Shown here: in pieces, positions 37,350-45,398 of the stretch
Position numbering within the stretch: the stretch's first letter is position 1
Layout of the letters: every line of letters starts with the position of its first letter
NCBI GenBank assembly: GCA_009841335.1
Contig: VXLY01000015.1
Coordinates: 1-45,961 of the forward strand
Length of the DNA stretch: 45,961 nt
DNA from: Rhodothermaceae bacterium
Lineage (GTDB): Bacteria; Bacteroidota; Rhodothermia; Rhodothermales; Bin80
Reading direction: 5' to 3'
Notes under the pieces: generated by a model
The model's database searches: none
The model's input: the letters and a program-made list of their open reading frames with translations, nothing else
What the model was told of the DNA's origin: nothing
Translations under genes and position numbers: made by a program

Positions 37350-39110
37350 TTAGGATTCAACAGATTTGGCAGTATCAGACCCGGATAGAGCAACAGGCAC
37401 ATCCTGTGGACAAAAATCCGACTCATGGCCGGGTACGCTGTACTCGTATGGGCCATGATACACCGTAGGAACAGTAGCAAAGTTGCCATGCCCAATTGGG
37501 GGTGTCGGGGCAGCTGACCATTCAAGCGTCGTAGACTCCCAATGATTACTCTTCTCCACCTTCCTGCCACGCTTGATGCTCATAAAGAAATTAATGATGA
37601 AGGGCAATTGGAAAAGTAACAGAATGAAGGCGGACACGGACATGACAACGTTGTAGTGGATCACTCCCTCAGCAAAGCTATAGGTAAGCCCACCATCAAA
37701 CAGACGACGTGATACACCGGGGAGCCCTTGAATGAGCATCGGAAAAAAGATACCGTTCATCGCAACTAGAGAACCCCAGAAGTGAATCCGACCCAGCGTT
37801 TCGTTCATGGTTCGCCCGGTAACCTTTGGGAACCAATAATAAATTCCAGCAAAGAGTGCAAAGATCGTCCCCGGTGCTACCACGTAGTGAAAATGCCCAA
37901 TCACATAATAGGTATCGTGCAGCGGAATATCGGTCGGGGCTAAACCAAGCGGAAGTCCCGTGAGACCACCGATACCGAACATAGGGAGGAACCCCAGAGC
38001 AAACCACATTGCGGTATTAAATCGGATTGATCCTCCGAAGAGCGTTATCATGAGTGCCGACAGGATGACGACCGACGGTATTGAGATGATCATCGTCGTG
38101 ACCTGGAAGAATGCACTGATCGTGGTCCCCATGCCCGTGATAAACATGTGGTGCGCCCAGACAATAAAAGAAAAGAAGCCTAGGAATATTAGTGACGCCA
38201 CCATGAGTCGGTAGCCCCACAGCGGCTTACGGGTATTATTGGCCAGGATCTCTGATACAATCCCCATTGCTGGGAGAATCAGAACATAAACTTCTGGGTG
38301 TGCTAGAAACCAGAATAAGTGCTGCCAAAGCAACGGGCTCCCGCCACCCGCAACTTCCAGCGGTCCATCGGCGGTAACAAGCCCACTTGGCAAAAAGAAG
38401 CTGGTATCCAGGAGTCGGTCTGCTAATTGCAGAAAACCCGCCGCTTCCAGTGGAGGAAAAGCCAACAACAGCAGGAAAGCAGTAATAAACTGAGCCCAGA
38501 CAAAGAAAGGCAGTCTGAAAAAAGTCATGCCCTCCGCACGAAGCTGGATGATCGTTACGATGAAGTTAACCGCCCCCAGCAATGAAGATGTGATCAGTAA
38601 GACCATTCCCCAGAGCCACATGGTTTGTCCCATGGTCTCAATGTCAGCCAACGGGGGATATGAGGTCCAGCCAGCTTTGGCAGCTCCTTCAGGTACAAAA
38701 AAGCTCGACAGCATAACTACACCACCCCAGAAGTAGAAGTGGTAGCTGGCCATGTTCAGTCTCGGGAAGGCCATGTCCGGCGCACCGATCTGCAGTGGAA
38801 CCACATAGTTACCAAACGCTCCGACCGCCAGGGGAACGATGCCCAGAAAAACCATGATCGTGCCATGCATAGCACCGAACTGGTTGTACATCTCCGGTGT
38901 TAAGGCTCCGAGAAGCGGGATTTCCACTCCGGGCGAAGCCAATTGCCACCGCATGAGCAACATTAACCCGAACCCGAACAACAAGAACAGCAGAGCAGTG
39001 AACCCATACTGGAGGCCGATCACCTTATGATCGGTAGAAAACCAATATCTGCGCCAAAAACCCTCTTTGTGGGCCGAATGCGCGTCCGAATGGGAGTGAC
39101 CTTCTTCCAT
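37350..39110 (-). CDS. coxA: Second oxidase subunit I, A1-type
   Basis: This is the catalytic haem-copper subunit of the second oxidase (586 residues from the ATG at 39110; a GTG one codon earlier is also in frame). Haem and CuB ligands are seen in AMHGTIM, AHPEVYVLILP (His272, Glu274, Tyr276 counting from the GTG), AHHMF (His321-322) and GHFHYV. The intact glutamate of HPEVY marks an A1-type D-channel, in contrast to the A2-type subunit I at 15802. The N-terminus is rich in histidine (GHSHSDAHSAH), a possible metal-binding tail. It follows the cupredoxin-like lipoprotein gene by 42 nt. Confidence 0.96.
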   Translation of the reverse strand: MEEGHSHSDAHSAHKEGFWRRYWFSTDHKVIGLQYGFTALLFLLFGFGLMLLMRWQLASPGVEIPLLGALTPEMYNQFGAMHGTIMVFLGIVPLAVGAFGNYVVPLQIGAPDMAFPRLNMASYHFYFWGGVVMLSSFFVPEGAAKAGWTSYPPLADIETMGQTMWLWGMVLLITSSLLGAVNFIVTIIQLRAEGMTFFRLPFFVWAQFITAFLLLLAFPPLEAAGFLQLADRLLDTSFFLPSGLVTADGPLEVAGGGSPLLWQHLFWFLAHPEVYVLILPAMGIVSEILANNTRKPLWGYRLMVASLIFLGFFSFIVWAHHMFITGMGTTISAFFQVTTMIISIPSVVILSALMITLFGGSIRFNTAMWFALGFLPMFGIGGLTGLPLGLAPTDIPLHDTYYVIGHFHYVVAPGTIFALFAGIYYWFPKVTGRTMNETLGRIHFWGSLVAMNGIFFPMLIQGLPGVSRRLFDGGLTYSFAEGVIHYNVVMSVSAFILLLFQLPFIINFFMSIKRGRKVEKSNHWESTTLEWSAAPTPPIGHGNFATVPTVYHGPYEYSVPGHESDFCPQDVPVALSGSDTAKSVES

Positions 39111-39152
39111 CACGCGAATACCTTGATTGTAGGACTGTAAGGGATAGTGCGG

Positions 39153-39914
39153 CTATTGATAGGTAATGCTGGCTTCCACCATACCACCATCAGCAACCAT
39201 CACATCCATCGTCTGCTCTCCAAGTTGCTCATGCCATGCGGTGACCGTGTAATTGCCATCTGGAAGACCCGAGATGCTGAATGCACCGCTTGCGTCGGTT
39301 GTCGCAAAATAGGGATGATCCAGTACCCCAATGTAAGCCTGCATCCAGCTGTGCACATCACACTTGACCGAAATCATAACCTCAGGTACTAGAAAGCTTT
39401 TCTCCAGATAATCTCCGATTCCGGGGGTGGACTCGTTGAATCCCCGGTTATCCTCGGGAACCGGGTGAACATTATGCTGGAAAGGATCACTGTTCTCAAT
39501 ACGAATAGTTTGTCCTGTCTGCATCCCCATCACACGGGGAGTATACATGCATCCTTCCTGATCCATGACTACCGGCGCCGTTGGAGTCGTATATGCATAC
39601 CCTTCGGGCAATCCTGCACTTACGTACACGAATACGTTCTGGAGCGCACCATCGTTGACGATCATGTCTTCGCTGAGCGCCGCCTCAGCACGCTCATCGG
39701 TGCAGTCATCATTCATCCGCACTGGCGTGCGTTCAGAAGGTTCACCTGTGAATGTTACCATCCCGGAGACACTACCTGTCCCCATCGCGGTCATTTCCTC
39801 GGCCGGCATAGCGTCCCCGCTGTCGGATTCGCCGTCTGTAGCGGTATCACCGCCGCCACCACCGCAGGCAGCAAGCAAGAGAACCAATAGCATGGAGATT
39901 GCTGTGAGTCGCAT
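39153..39914 (-). CDS. Cupredoxin-like lipoprotein leading the second oxidase operon
   Basis: I start this at the ATG at 39914, giving 253 residues with a lipobox LAAC (Cys17) followed by a Gly/Asp/Met-rich linker. The central domain has a plastocyanin-like look: IRIENSDPFQHNVHP (His147, His150), then ISVKCDVHSWMQAYIGV (Cys185, His188, Met191), which could bind copper. A carboxypeptidase-regulatory-like beta domain follows (ATTDASGAFSISGLPDGNYT). Similar proteins are found beside oxidase genes. As first gene of the operon it may donate electrons or deliver copper to subunit II. A reading from 39962 would put 16 hydrophilic residues before the signal peptide. Confidence 0.8.
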   Translation of the reverse strand: MRLTAISMLLVLLLAACGGGGGDTATDGESDSGDAMPAEEMTAMGTGSVSGMVTFTGEPSERTPVRMNDDCTDERAEAALSEDMIVNDGALQNVFVYVSAGLPEGYAYTTPTAPVVMDQEGCMYTPRVMGMQTGQTIRIENSDPFQHNVHPVPEDNRGFNESTPGIGDYLEKSFLVPEVMISVKCDVHSWMQAYIGVLDHPYFATTDASGAFSISGLPDGNYTVTAWHEQLGEQTMDVMVADGGMVEASITYQ

Positions 39915-40050
39915 CGAAATTCTGGTCTGATTAGAGGTTTCTTCTTCGTTTAGACAGCCCATTTACATAAGCCGACGCGCGAATATACGCTTTCTTGGGC
40001 AATCTATCGTGTACTCCTTGATTCGCGCGAAAATCTGTACCTTTTGAGTT

Positions 40051-40410
40051 ATGGATTGGGTATGGACACTTTATAAAAAATACATCACGAAGGGACTAGT
40101 AGCCAAGGGAAATTCTGATCCCACTGAAGCCGAACTTGAAGCTGCCTTCATGAAAGCACTAGCTGGATCCTATGTTACGGTTCTTGTCCAGGAACCATGG
40201 ATGAACTCCGTACGCTTCAAGGGCCTAGCCAGGGGAAACCTGTCTGAAATGACCGACCTAATAAGGGATCCCATGACTTGGCTTCAAGAGCGTTACGGTG
40301 GTGGTAAATTTAAGCTTAATTTTCATGAGGGGTGGAATTTTGTCGCTACGAAAAACTTCAAACCGGAGGGACCACCTCTCTGGAAAGACGCCCCGGAAAT
40401 CTCTTTCTAA
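40051..40410 (+). CDS. Unknown 119-residue protein
   Basis: The gene is divergent from the second oxidase operon with an 88 to 136-bp spacer, depending on the start used there. The product has no signal peptide or membrane helix. It begins MDWVWTLYKKYITKGLVAKG and has a C-terminal beta-rich segment YGGGKFKLNFHEGWNFV ending in KPEGPPLWKD. I do not recognise the family. The next gene starts at the base after its stop codon, so the two are translationally coupled and probably function together. Confidence 0.6.
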   Translation: MDWVWTLYKKYITKGLVAKGNSDPTEAELEAAFMKALAGSYVTVLVQEPWMNSVRFKGLARGNLSEMTDLIRDPMTWLQERYGGGKFKLNFHEGWNFVATKNFKPEGPPLWKDAPEISF

Positions 40411-40923
40411 GTGGAAGCAATCAGCCCCCTACACCCCAGTGACCGCGAACGCGTGGTAGTATTTCTGGGTTTTCTCACTAGTGAGGAATGCCGCAAGGCT
40501 TGTTGTGAGCACGCGCAACCGGAAGTGCTGGCTGCAACACTAACCAAACTCTGGTTTGAAGAGATTTACATCCCCGGCGAAACCGCAGTTGAAGGTATCA
40601 AGCCCGTACCGGCCCCTGAGGACTGCTCCCGCTTTAATGCCTGTTTCAGTGCCGAAGAGCTTACCATGCTGGAACGGTTCCATGGTTTCTTTGAACTTCG
40701 ATTAAACTTTCTGACCAACCAGGTTCACGGGCGGGCATTTTTTCCAGACAATGACAGCTGGCGAGGTGTCCTCCAGCATGCGCGATACGTCCTCGCGGAA
40801 CTTGACCCAAACCCCGAATGGCTGCGCACGATGCTGGAAGCACTGATCCAAAAACTTCGGGCGGGGCAGCTGATGGAAGGACTGCGAACCCCCCGCCAGC
40901 TTTTGTCACCCTGTGACACATGA
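40411..40923 (+). CDS. Unknown 170-residue protein with GTG start, coupled to the gene before
   Basis: The frame begins with GTG immediately after the TAA of the 119-residue gene (TAAGTG). No ATG is available until about residue 84, so the GTG is the likely start. The product is soluble and mostly helical, with a Cys cluster EECRKACCEHA (about 26-36), then FHGFFELRLNFLTN, and a Leu-rich C-terminal helix. No known domain was recognised. Codon use looks like the neighbours, which supports it as a real gene. It is followed by a 390-bp non-coding stretch. Confidence 0.55.
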   Translation: MEAISPLHPSDRERVVVFLGFLTSEECRKACCEHAQPEVLAATLTKLWFEEIYIPGETAVEGIKPVPAPEDCSRFNACFSAEELTMLERFHGFFELRLNFLTNQVHGRAFFPDNDSWRGVLQHARYVLAELDPNPEWLRTMLEALIQKLRAGQLMEGLRTPRQLLSPCDT

Positions 40924-41314
40924 AGCCTGAAACACTAGTGACCGATGATTTCAGAACTTCGCAGGCAACGGAAAGGACAAAAAATCAGAAGGGTTCTGGC
41001 AAACTCCTCTTCGCGTAGGCTGCTTGCGTTCGATGTACCAAGCTCGGACACTGACCTCAAGGTTTGATCTCCTCAGAACGCCCACAAACCGTGTTCGGTG
41101 ATTTCCTGGGCACCAATCTACATTTGATGCGTAAACCCGTTCGCTGCACTCCTACTGTGGTTCGACTCGTGCTTCGGAGGTATTTCGATAAGACTTTGAT
41201 GGTTACGATATCGTATATCAGTTGGATTTTGTATTATTGCGGGGGCGCTCGTCCTTCGGTCGTGCGCCGCGCAGGTCACAGTCCCATTCATGTTAACTCA
41301 TATAGCGTAACGTA
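40924..41314. other. Non-coding stretch upstream of the blue copper gene
   Basis: These 390 bp should include the promoter of the blue copper lipoprotein gene. I found no convincing -10/-35 pair. A GC-rich imperfect hairpin at 41244-41268 (GGCGC/GCGCC, with inner CG and CC/GG pairs around a TTC loop) sits about 47 nt ahead of the ATG and may fold in the 5' leader. No tRNA or known RNA family was recognised. Confidence 0.45.
41244..41268 (+). other. GC-rich hairpin in the leader of the blue copper gene
   Basis: GGCGC (41244-41248) pairs with GCGCC (41264-41268), with inner C-G, G-C and CC/GG pairs, two T-T mismatches and a TTC loop. No T-run follows, so it is not a typical terminator. Its location in the likely 5' untranslated region suggests a possible role in mRNA stability or regulation. 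Confidence 0.3.
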
Positions 41315-41821
41315 ATGAAATTTTTTCCATACTCAGCACTGATTTTAGCCTTCGCCTTTGCATTTGCGGCATGTGGCGGAAGTGAGCAAGCTCCCGAATC
41401 CGAAATGGAAATGGAAGTCGGAGCCGAAGAAACTGAGATTACTGGCGTTTCGATAACCATCCAGCCCGACGGCGACAATATGATGTATGCCGAGGAGACG
41501 ATCACTGTTACGGCAGGAACAGAGGTTACTCTGGTTTTGGAAAACACGGCCACTGCTCCTGTAATGATTCATAACATTGTCGTGCTCAATTCGGATTCTG
41601 ATGAAGAGGCTACTCGGGTTGGTATGGCTGCGCTAGCAGCAGGGGAAGCTATGGACTATGTGCCGGAAGACGATGCCATACTTGCCTACACTCCAATGGC
41701 AAATCCAGGCGAGACCGTTGAGGTGACCTTCACAGCTCCCTCTGAGCCTGGAAATTACCGATTTATTTGCACGTATCCCGGACATTTTGCCACAATGCAA
41801 GGAGTCCTGGTTGTTCAGTGA
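41315..41821 (+). CDS. Auracyanin/azurin-like blue copper lipoprotein
   Basis: The 168-residue product has a lipobox FAAC (Cys20), an acidic Met/Glu linker, and a type-1 copper cupredoxin domain. Likely copper ligands are His86 (MIHNIVV), Cys152, His157 and Met161 in CTYPGHFATM, the C-x4-H-x3-M spacing of azurin and auracyanin. Membrane-anchored auracyanins carry electrons from alternative complex III in Chloroflexus. By analogy this protein may link ACIII at 19589-27303 with one of the two oxidases here. It is monocistronic, with a non-coding leader upstream and a GC-rich inverted repeat downstream. Confidence 0.88.
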   Translation: MKFFPYSALILAFAFAFAACGGSEQAPESEMEMEVGAEETEITGVSITIQPDGDNMMYAEETITVTAGTEVTLVLENTATAPVMIHNIVVLNSDSDEEATRVGMAALAAGEAMDYVPEDDAILAYTPMANPGETVEVTFTAPSEPGNYRFICTYPGHFATMQGVLVVQ

Positions 41822-41856
41822 TTGCGGGGAAGTCTGATCTGGTTCTGAGCCCGCGT

Positions 41857-41898
41857 AAGGGCCCTTGTCAATGAGCGTCCGGGGAGCCCCGGGCCCTT
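41857..41898. repeat. Nested GC-rich inverted repeats after the blue copper gene
   Basis: AAGGGCCC (41857-41864) pairs with GGGCCCTT (41891-41898). Between them, CCGGGG and CCCCGG (41879-41892) form a second, competing stem. The first arm is itself part of the palindrome AAGGGCCCTT. The cluster starts 36 nt after the stop codon and has no T-run, so it could be a factor-dependent terminator or a 3'-end stabiliser of the transcript. Confidence 0.4.
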
Positions 41899-42047
41899 GA
41901 AGAAGGACCTGCTCCGGCTGCGGGAGATATACAGCGGAACTTATTAAATGTCATTGGGGTGCCGGGACAAAGAGTCGCCGGACCCAAATGGGTGAACCTC
42001 AGGCTCTGCTCTGACCCTGAAAATTTGCTGTCTTGCTGCGCCAGTCC

Positions 42048-42389
42048 ATGCGCAAGAAGAACAAAATTGAGATTGACCGAATCCTGAATGGTGAGGCCAT
42101 TCTCTATAGGGATCGGGTGCGGTGTGATATTGATCTGGGTTCCAAGCCGCGTAAGAACACCCTGCTTCATACGAATTCACGCCTGTTACTCTATTCCCGC
42201 ACTCCAATGGGGCTACAGCTCACTATTGTGCACTACGACGACGTTGAATGCATAACTTCGGGAAAGACCAAAGGGCGGCCCTATTTGCAACTACTGGGAG
42301 ACAATGCACGTGTATTACTCCTTTTCAAATCTAAGTCCGCCCGCGAAGACTATAGAAAATTTTTTGAAGGGCGCATTCCAGACGAATAA
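42048..42389 (+). CDS. Small PH-like protein of unknown function
   Basis: From the ATG at 42048 the product has 113 residues (a TTG five codons earlier is less likely). It shows a run of beta strands, ILNGEAILYRDRVRCDIDL then RLLLYSRTPMGLQLTIVHYD and PYLQLLGDNARVLLLF, closed by a helix SAREDYRKFFEG. This resembles a bacterial pleckstrin-homology-like fold. No catalytic residues or export signal are visible. It lies upstream of the LpxH-like gene by 94 bp, same strand. Confidence 0.6.
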   Translation: MRKKNKIEIDRILNGEAILYRDRVRCDIDLGSKPRKNTLLHTNSRLLLYSRTPMGLQLTIVHYDDVECITSGKTKGRPYLQLLGDNARVLLLFKSKSAREDYRKFFEGRIPDE

Positions 42390-42483
42390 TACTTTTCCTG
42401 GAAATTGTTCAGATTCGTTTTGAATCCCTTGATCCGGCCTGCAAGCTATATGTTGTACTCTAACAGCTACTTACTACCCCTGC

Positions 42484-43311
42484 ATGGATGGTAACGTAAA
42501 ACATTATCGCACAATTTGGCTGTCCGACTTTCATCTTGGTACAAAAGACTGCAAAGCCTCTTACCTGCTTGACTTTCTCCGCCACAACGAAAGTGAAACA
42601 CTCTACCTGGTAGGTGATATTTTCGACGGTTGGGCCCTGTCCCGCTCTTGGAACTGGGATCAATTTCACAATGATGTGATCCAAAAACTCCTGCGCAAAG
42701 CACGTAAAGGGACACGCGTGATCTACCTGCCGGGAAATCATGACGAATTTGCGAGAGACTACCTCGGGCTCCGGTTTGGTCGTGTGCAGATTGAAGAAGA
42801 AGTGATTCATGAAACAGCAGACGGACGCAAACTGCTGGTGCTGCACGGAGATGTTTTTGATGGCATGATTCGACACGCGCGTTGGATCTCGGTAATCGGC
42901 GCCAGGGCATATCATGCGCTGTTATTCTTGAACCGTTGGGTTAACCGATGTCGGCGTCTCTTTGGAATGCCCTACTGGTCGCTTTCGGCATATCTCAAAC
43001 ACCGAACCAAGCGTGCAGTGCAATTCATCGCCAACTTTGAGACCGCTATGGTTGGTGTCGCTAAGGCGAAGAACGCTGACGGCGTCGTCTGCGGACACGT
43101 CCATTTTGCCGAAATCCGGGAAATCGGATCCATTCTCTACGCGAATTCAGGCGACTGGATGGAGAGTTGTACCGGACTGGTTGAGCATTTTGATGGCAGA
43201 CTGGAGCTTTTGCACTGGGTCGCTATGGATCATCAGCCACAACTTCTGCGGAATGGGGGCGATGGACAGTCCACAGAGATTCCCAAAATTGTTTTCAAAG
43301 GAAATTCCTAG
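42484..43311 (+). CDS. LpxH-like metallophosphoesterase (UDP-2,3-diacylglucosamine pyrophosphatase-like)
   Basis: The 275-residue protein has all calcineurin-like metal motifs: SDFHLG (Asp15, His17), GDIFD (Asp45, Asp48), PGNHDEF (Asn85-His86), LHGDVFD, and GHVHFAE. Length and the inserted helical cap (about 135-180) match the LpxH-like family in Bacteroidota, which removes UMP from UDP-2,3-diacylglucosamine in lipid A synthesis. A different nucleotide or lipid substrate remains possible. The glycosyltransferase gene follows after 2 nt, suggesting a shared role in envelope lipid or glycan synthesis. Confidence 0.82.
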   Translation: MDGNVKHYRTIWLSDFHLGTKDCKASYLLDFLRHNESETLYLVGDIFDGWALSRSWNWDQFHNDVIQKLLRKARKGTRVIYLPGNHDEFARDYLGLRFGRVQIEEEVIHETADGRKLLVLHGDVFDGMIRHARWISVIGARAYHALLFLNRWVNRCRRLFGMPYWSLSAYLKHRTKRAVQFIANFETAMVGVAKAKNADGVVCGHVHFAEIREIGSILYANSGDWMESCTGLVEHFDGRLELLHWVAMDHQPQLLRNGGDGQSTEIPKIVFKGNS

Positions 43312-43313
43312 CA

Positions 43314-44510
43314 ATGGCTAAGTTGCGCGCTCTGTTTATTGTACAGGGAGAGGGACGTGGCCACATGACACAGGCACTTGCCCTCGCATCAATGTTGCGC
43401 AGAGCAGGCCATTCTGTTTGTAAGACAGTGGTCAGTAAGGGCGGAGACAGCGAAGTTCCAAGCTACTTTGAAGAGGGATTACAGTCTCCGGTAACGCAGG
43501 TACCCAGCGGTCGCTTCTTTGTTAACAAAGAAACCCGGAGCGTCGACTGGGGACGCACGATACTCAGCAACAGCTTCAAATGGGCGCAATTCAACCGGAG
43601 TTTTGCAATACTGAGTGAATTGCTCCGAAGCGAACGCCCCGATGTGATCGTAAACTTTTACGAGCCGCTTGCCGGGCTCTTCATGCTGCGGGAGCGCCCG
43701 GTAACCCCAATGGTTGCGGTGGCACACCAATTCATGTTCCTGCATCCAGAGTACCGCTTCCCTTCCGGTTACGATGTACAGAAATTGTCAACGGTTTCCT
43801 TCACACGCCTAACCGGACTGGGAGCCGAGCGTCGACTGGCCCTCTCACTGTACGATGCCAAACCCCTGCCGGATAAGAAGATCGTGGTCATGCCTCCCCT
43901 CTTGCGAGATGAGTTTTTTGATCTGCCCAAAGACCTGAGTGAACCCTTCTTTCTCGTCTATCTATTCCATCACAGCCTAAGCAAAGATGTGATTGCCTGG
44001 CATGAGCGTAACCCCAATGTTAGACTGCACTGTTTCTGGAATAACGACGACGCAGAAGAGGTGACACATTACAGTGATACTCTGACCTTCCACCGCCTGC
44101 ATGGCCAGCGATTCCTGGATATGATGGCGCGCTGCCAGGGTATTGTTACAACCTCTGGCTTCGAGAGTATGGCAGAAGCCATGTACTTGGGCAAGCCTCT
44201 AATGCTTAATCCATTACATCAGCATTTTGAGCAGCACTGCAATGGCCTGGACGGCACCAATATGGGAGCGGCTGTGCAAACCAACGATTTTAACCTGGAT
44301 CACCTAGTTAAATTTGTGCCTGATTACAATTTTGACACAGCCAAACTCCGGGCCTGGGTTGGCAAAGCGGAAACGATGTTTGTCCGGGAGCTGGAGCAGG
44401 TAGCTAATAATAAACAGTCACCCAAGCGGCAGAGACGCAGCATAATTGAGGCTGCGCTGTCTCTAACTTCAGACAAATCTCCCAATCTCCCGGGCTGGCT
44501 TACCAAGTGA
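43314..44510 (+). CDS. Glycosyltransferase (GT28/MurG-like fold)
   Basis: The 398-residue protein starts MAKLRALFIVQGEGRGHMTQ, the GxGRGH loop typical of GT-B enzymes of the MurG/GT28 kind. The second lobe carries CQGIVTTSGFESMAEAMYLGKPL, the nucleotide-sugar binding region, followed by LNPLHQHFEQ. The donor and acceptor are unknown. It is coupled to the LpxH-like gene (2 nt gap), so it probably modifies a lipid or surface glycan. No membrane helix is obvious, but peripheral membrane association is likely. Confidence 0.85.
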   Translation: MAKLRALFIVQGEGRGHMTQALALASMLRRAGHSVCKTVVSKGGDSEVPSYFEEGLQSPVTQVPSGRFFVNKETRSVDWGRTILSNSFKWAQFNRSFAILSELLRSERPDVIVNFYEPLAGLFMLRERPVTPMVAVAHQFMFLHPEYRFPSGYDVQKLSTVSFTRLTGLGAERRLALSLYDAKPLPDKKIVVMPPLLRDEFFDLPKDLSEPFFLVYLFHHSLSKDVIAWHERNPNVRLHCFWNNDDAEEVTHYSDTLTFHRLHGQRFLDMMARCQGIVTTSGFESMAEAMYLGKPLMLNPLHQHFEQHCNGLDGTNMGAAVQTNDFNLDHLVKFVPDYNFDTAKLRAWVGKAETMFVRELEQVANNKQSPKRQRRSIIEAALSLTSDKSPNLPGWLTK

Positions 44511-44664
44511 CCTCCTCCTAGGGATCCCACCGCAAGAGCGTCCGACATAGAACACCGTGCTCCCGGCCAAGACGGGTCAGTTTTACTCCGATTTCACGTT
44601 AGCCACAAAGAACAGGCAACCCCTATATGGATAAGGGGCATGCGCTGATGCTCGCCGGAATAGG

Positions 44665-44796
44665 TTATGCTCCTGCGGAATGCTGCGTCGCGCTTGTCCG
44701 TTGCTTCCGATCCTTGCCTACCCAAAAAGCTATGCCAATGGCTGTGGTCATGAGACCCGCAACCCCCAGTAGACGCCAATAACTACGCTTTTTCAT
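44665..44796 (-). CDS. Possible 43-residue membrane protein
   Basis: A short frame from the ATG at 44796 encodes MKKRSYWRLLGVAGLMTTAI followed by GIAFWVGKDR and a polar tail. This is one membrane helix with a positively charged start, a typical small membrane protein layout. Three other in-frame residue patterns upstream look like chance, so I use this ATG. It is convergent with the glycosyltransferase gene and divergent from the DUF6504-like gene. Existence and role are uncertain. Confidence 0.4.
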   Translation of the reverse strand: MKKRSYWRLLGVAGLMTTAIGIAFWVGKDRKQRTSATQHSAGA

Positions 44797-44986
44797 GGTA
44801 CTAGTGCATGTGGTTTGGTTAATCAACAGGCTCGAAAACCCGCGCTCACTCTTACTACACATGACGCGCCAAACATACATAAAGCCACAGGTATGATATC
44901 TACCAGATCTTCTTTTAAGCAATAATGATTGGAGACACTTTACATCATTAATCCGTAACATTATAGCCACGATCTGTGTGAATCCC

Positions 44987-45232
44987 ATGAGAAATATTCG
45001 GGAGGGAGTTGAAGTGCACTGCTCTGGGAAGCGTCCTGTAGCCTTTCGGCGTGCACGGCATAAAATCTACATGATCGAGCGCATTCTGCGCGTTTGGAGG
45101 GTGCAGACTGCATGGTGGGCCGATGAGGTGCAGCACACGTATTACGAGGTGGTAGCCAAAGGTGGCATCTACCTGCTCTGCTGCCAGAACCGGGCCGACA
45201 ATGTATGGCAACTACTGGGCGTGCGCGACTAA
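44987..45232 (+). CDS. DUF6504-like small protein, companion of ImuB-type polymerases
   Basis: From the ATG at 44987 (a GTG at 44978 is also in frame) the product has 81 residues. It has the pattern RPVAFRRARHKIYMIERI, then LRVWRVQTAWWADE, a YYEVVAKGG strand, and WQLLGVRD at the end. I recall this layout from the DUF6504 domain, found beside or fused to Y-family polymerase ImuB proteins. The ImuB-like gene begins 167 nt downstream on the same strand, which supports the link. It has two adjacent Cys (LCCQN) that the family does not require. The domain's function is unknown. Confidence 0.55.
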   Translation: MRNIREGVEVHCSGKRPVAFRRARHKIYMIERILRVWRVQTAWWADEVQHTYYEVVAKGGIYLLCCQNRADNVWQLLGVRD

Positions 45233-45398
45233 AACTGCTCCCGTCCAGGCCGAAGCACCACTGCCTTCATCCAGGTAGTCTCGCGGTGCGGAACGCCTTT
45301 GGCCAGCACCGGCAACAATCTTGTTCAAACCTTGTCAATTCACCCACTAGGGGCCGTACGCATGTAGGTTAATTTGGGGCTACGGTTACCGGCGAGCT

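Noticed and set aside
41155-41175. T-loop-like GGTTCGACTC, possible tRNA
   Set aside because: The flanking bases do not form a T-stem or acceptor stem, and no anticodon arm is present upstream.
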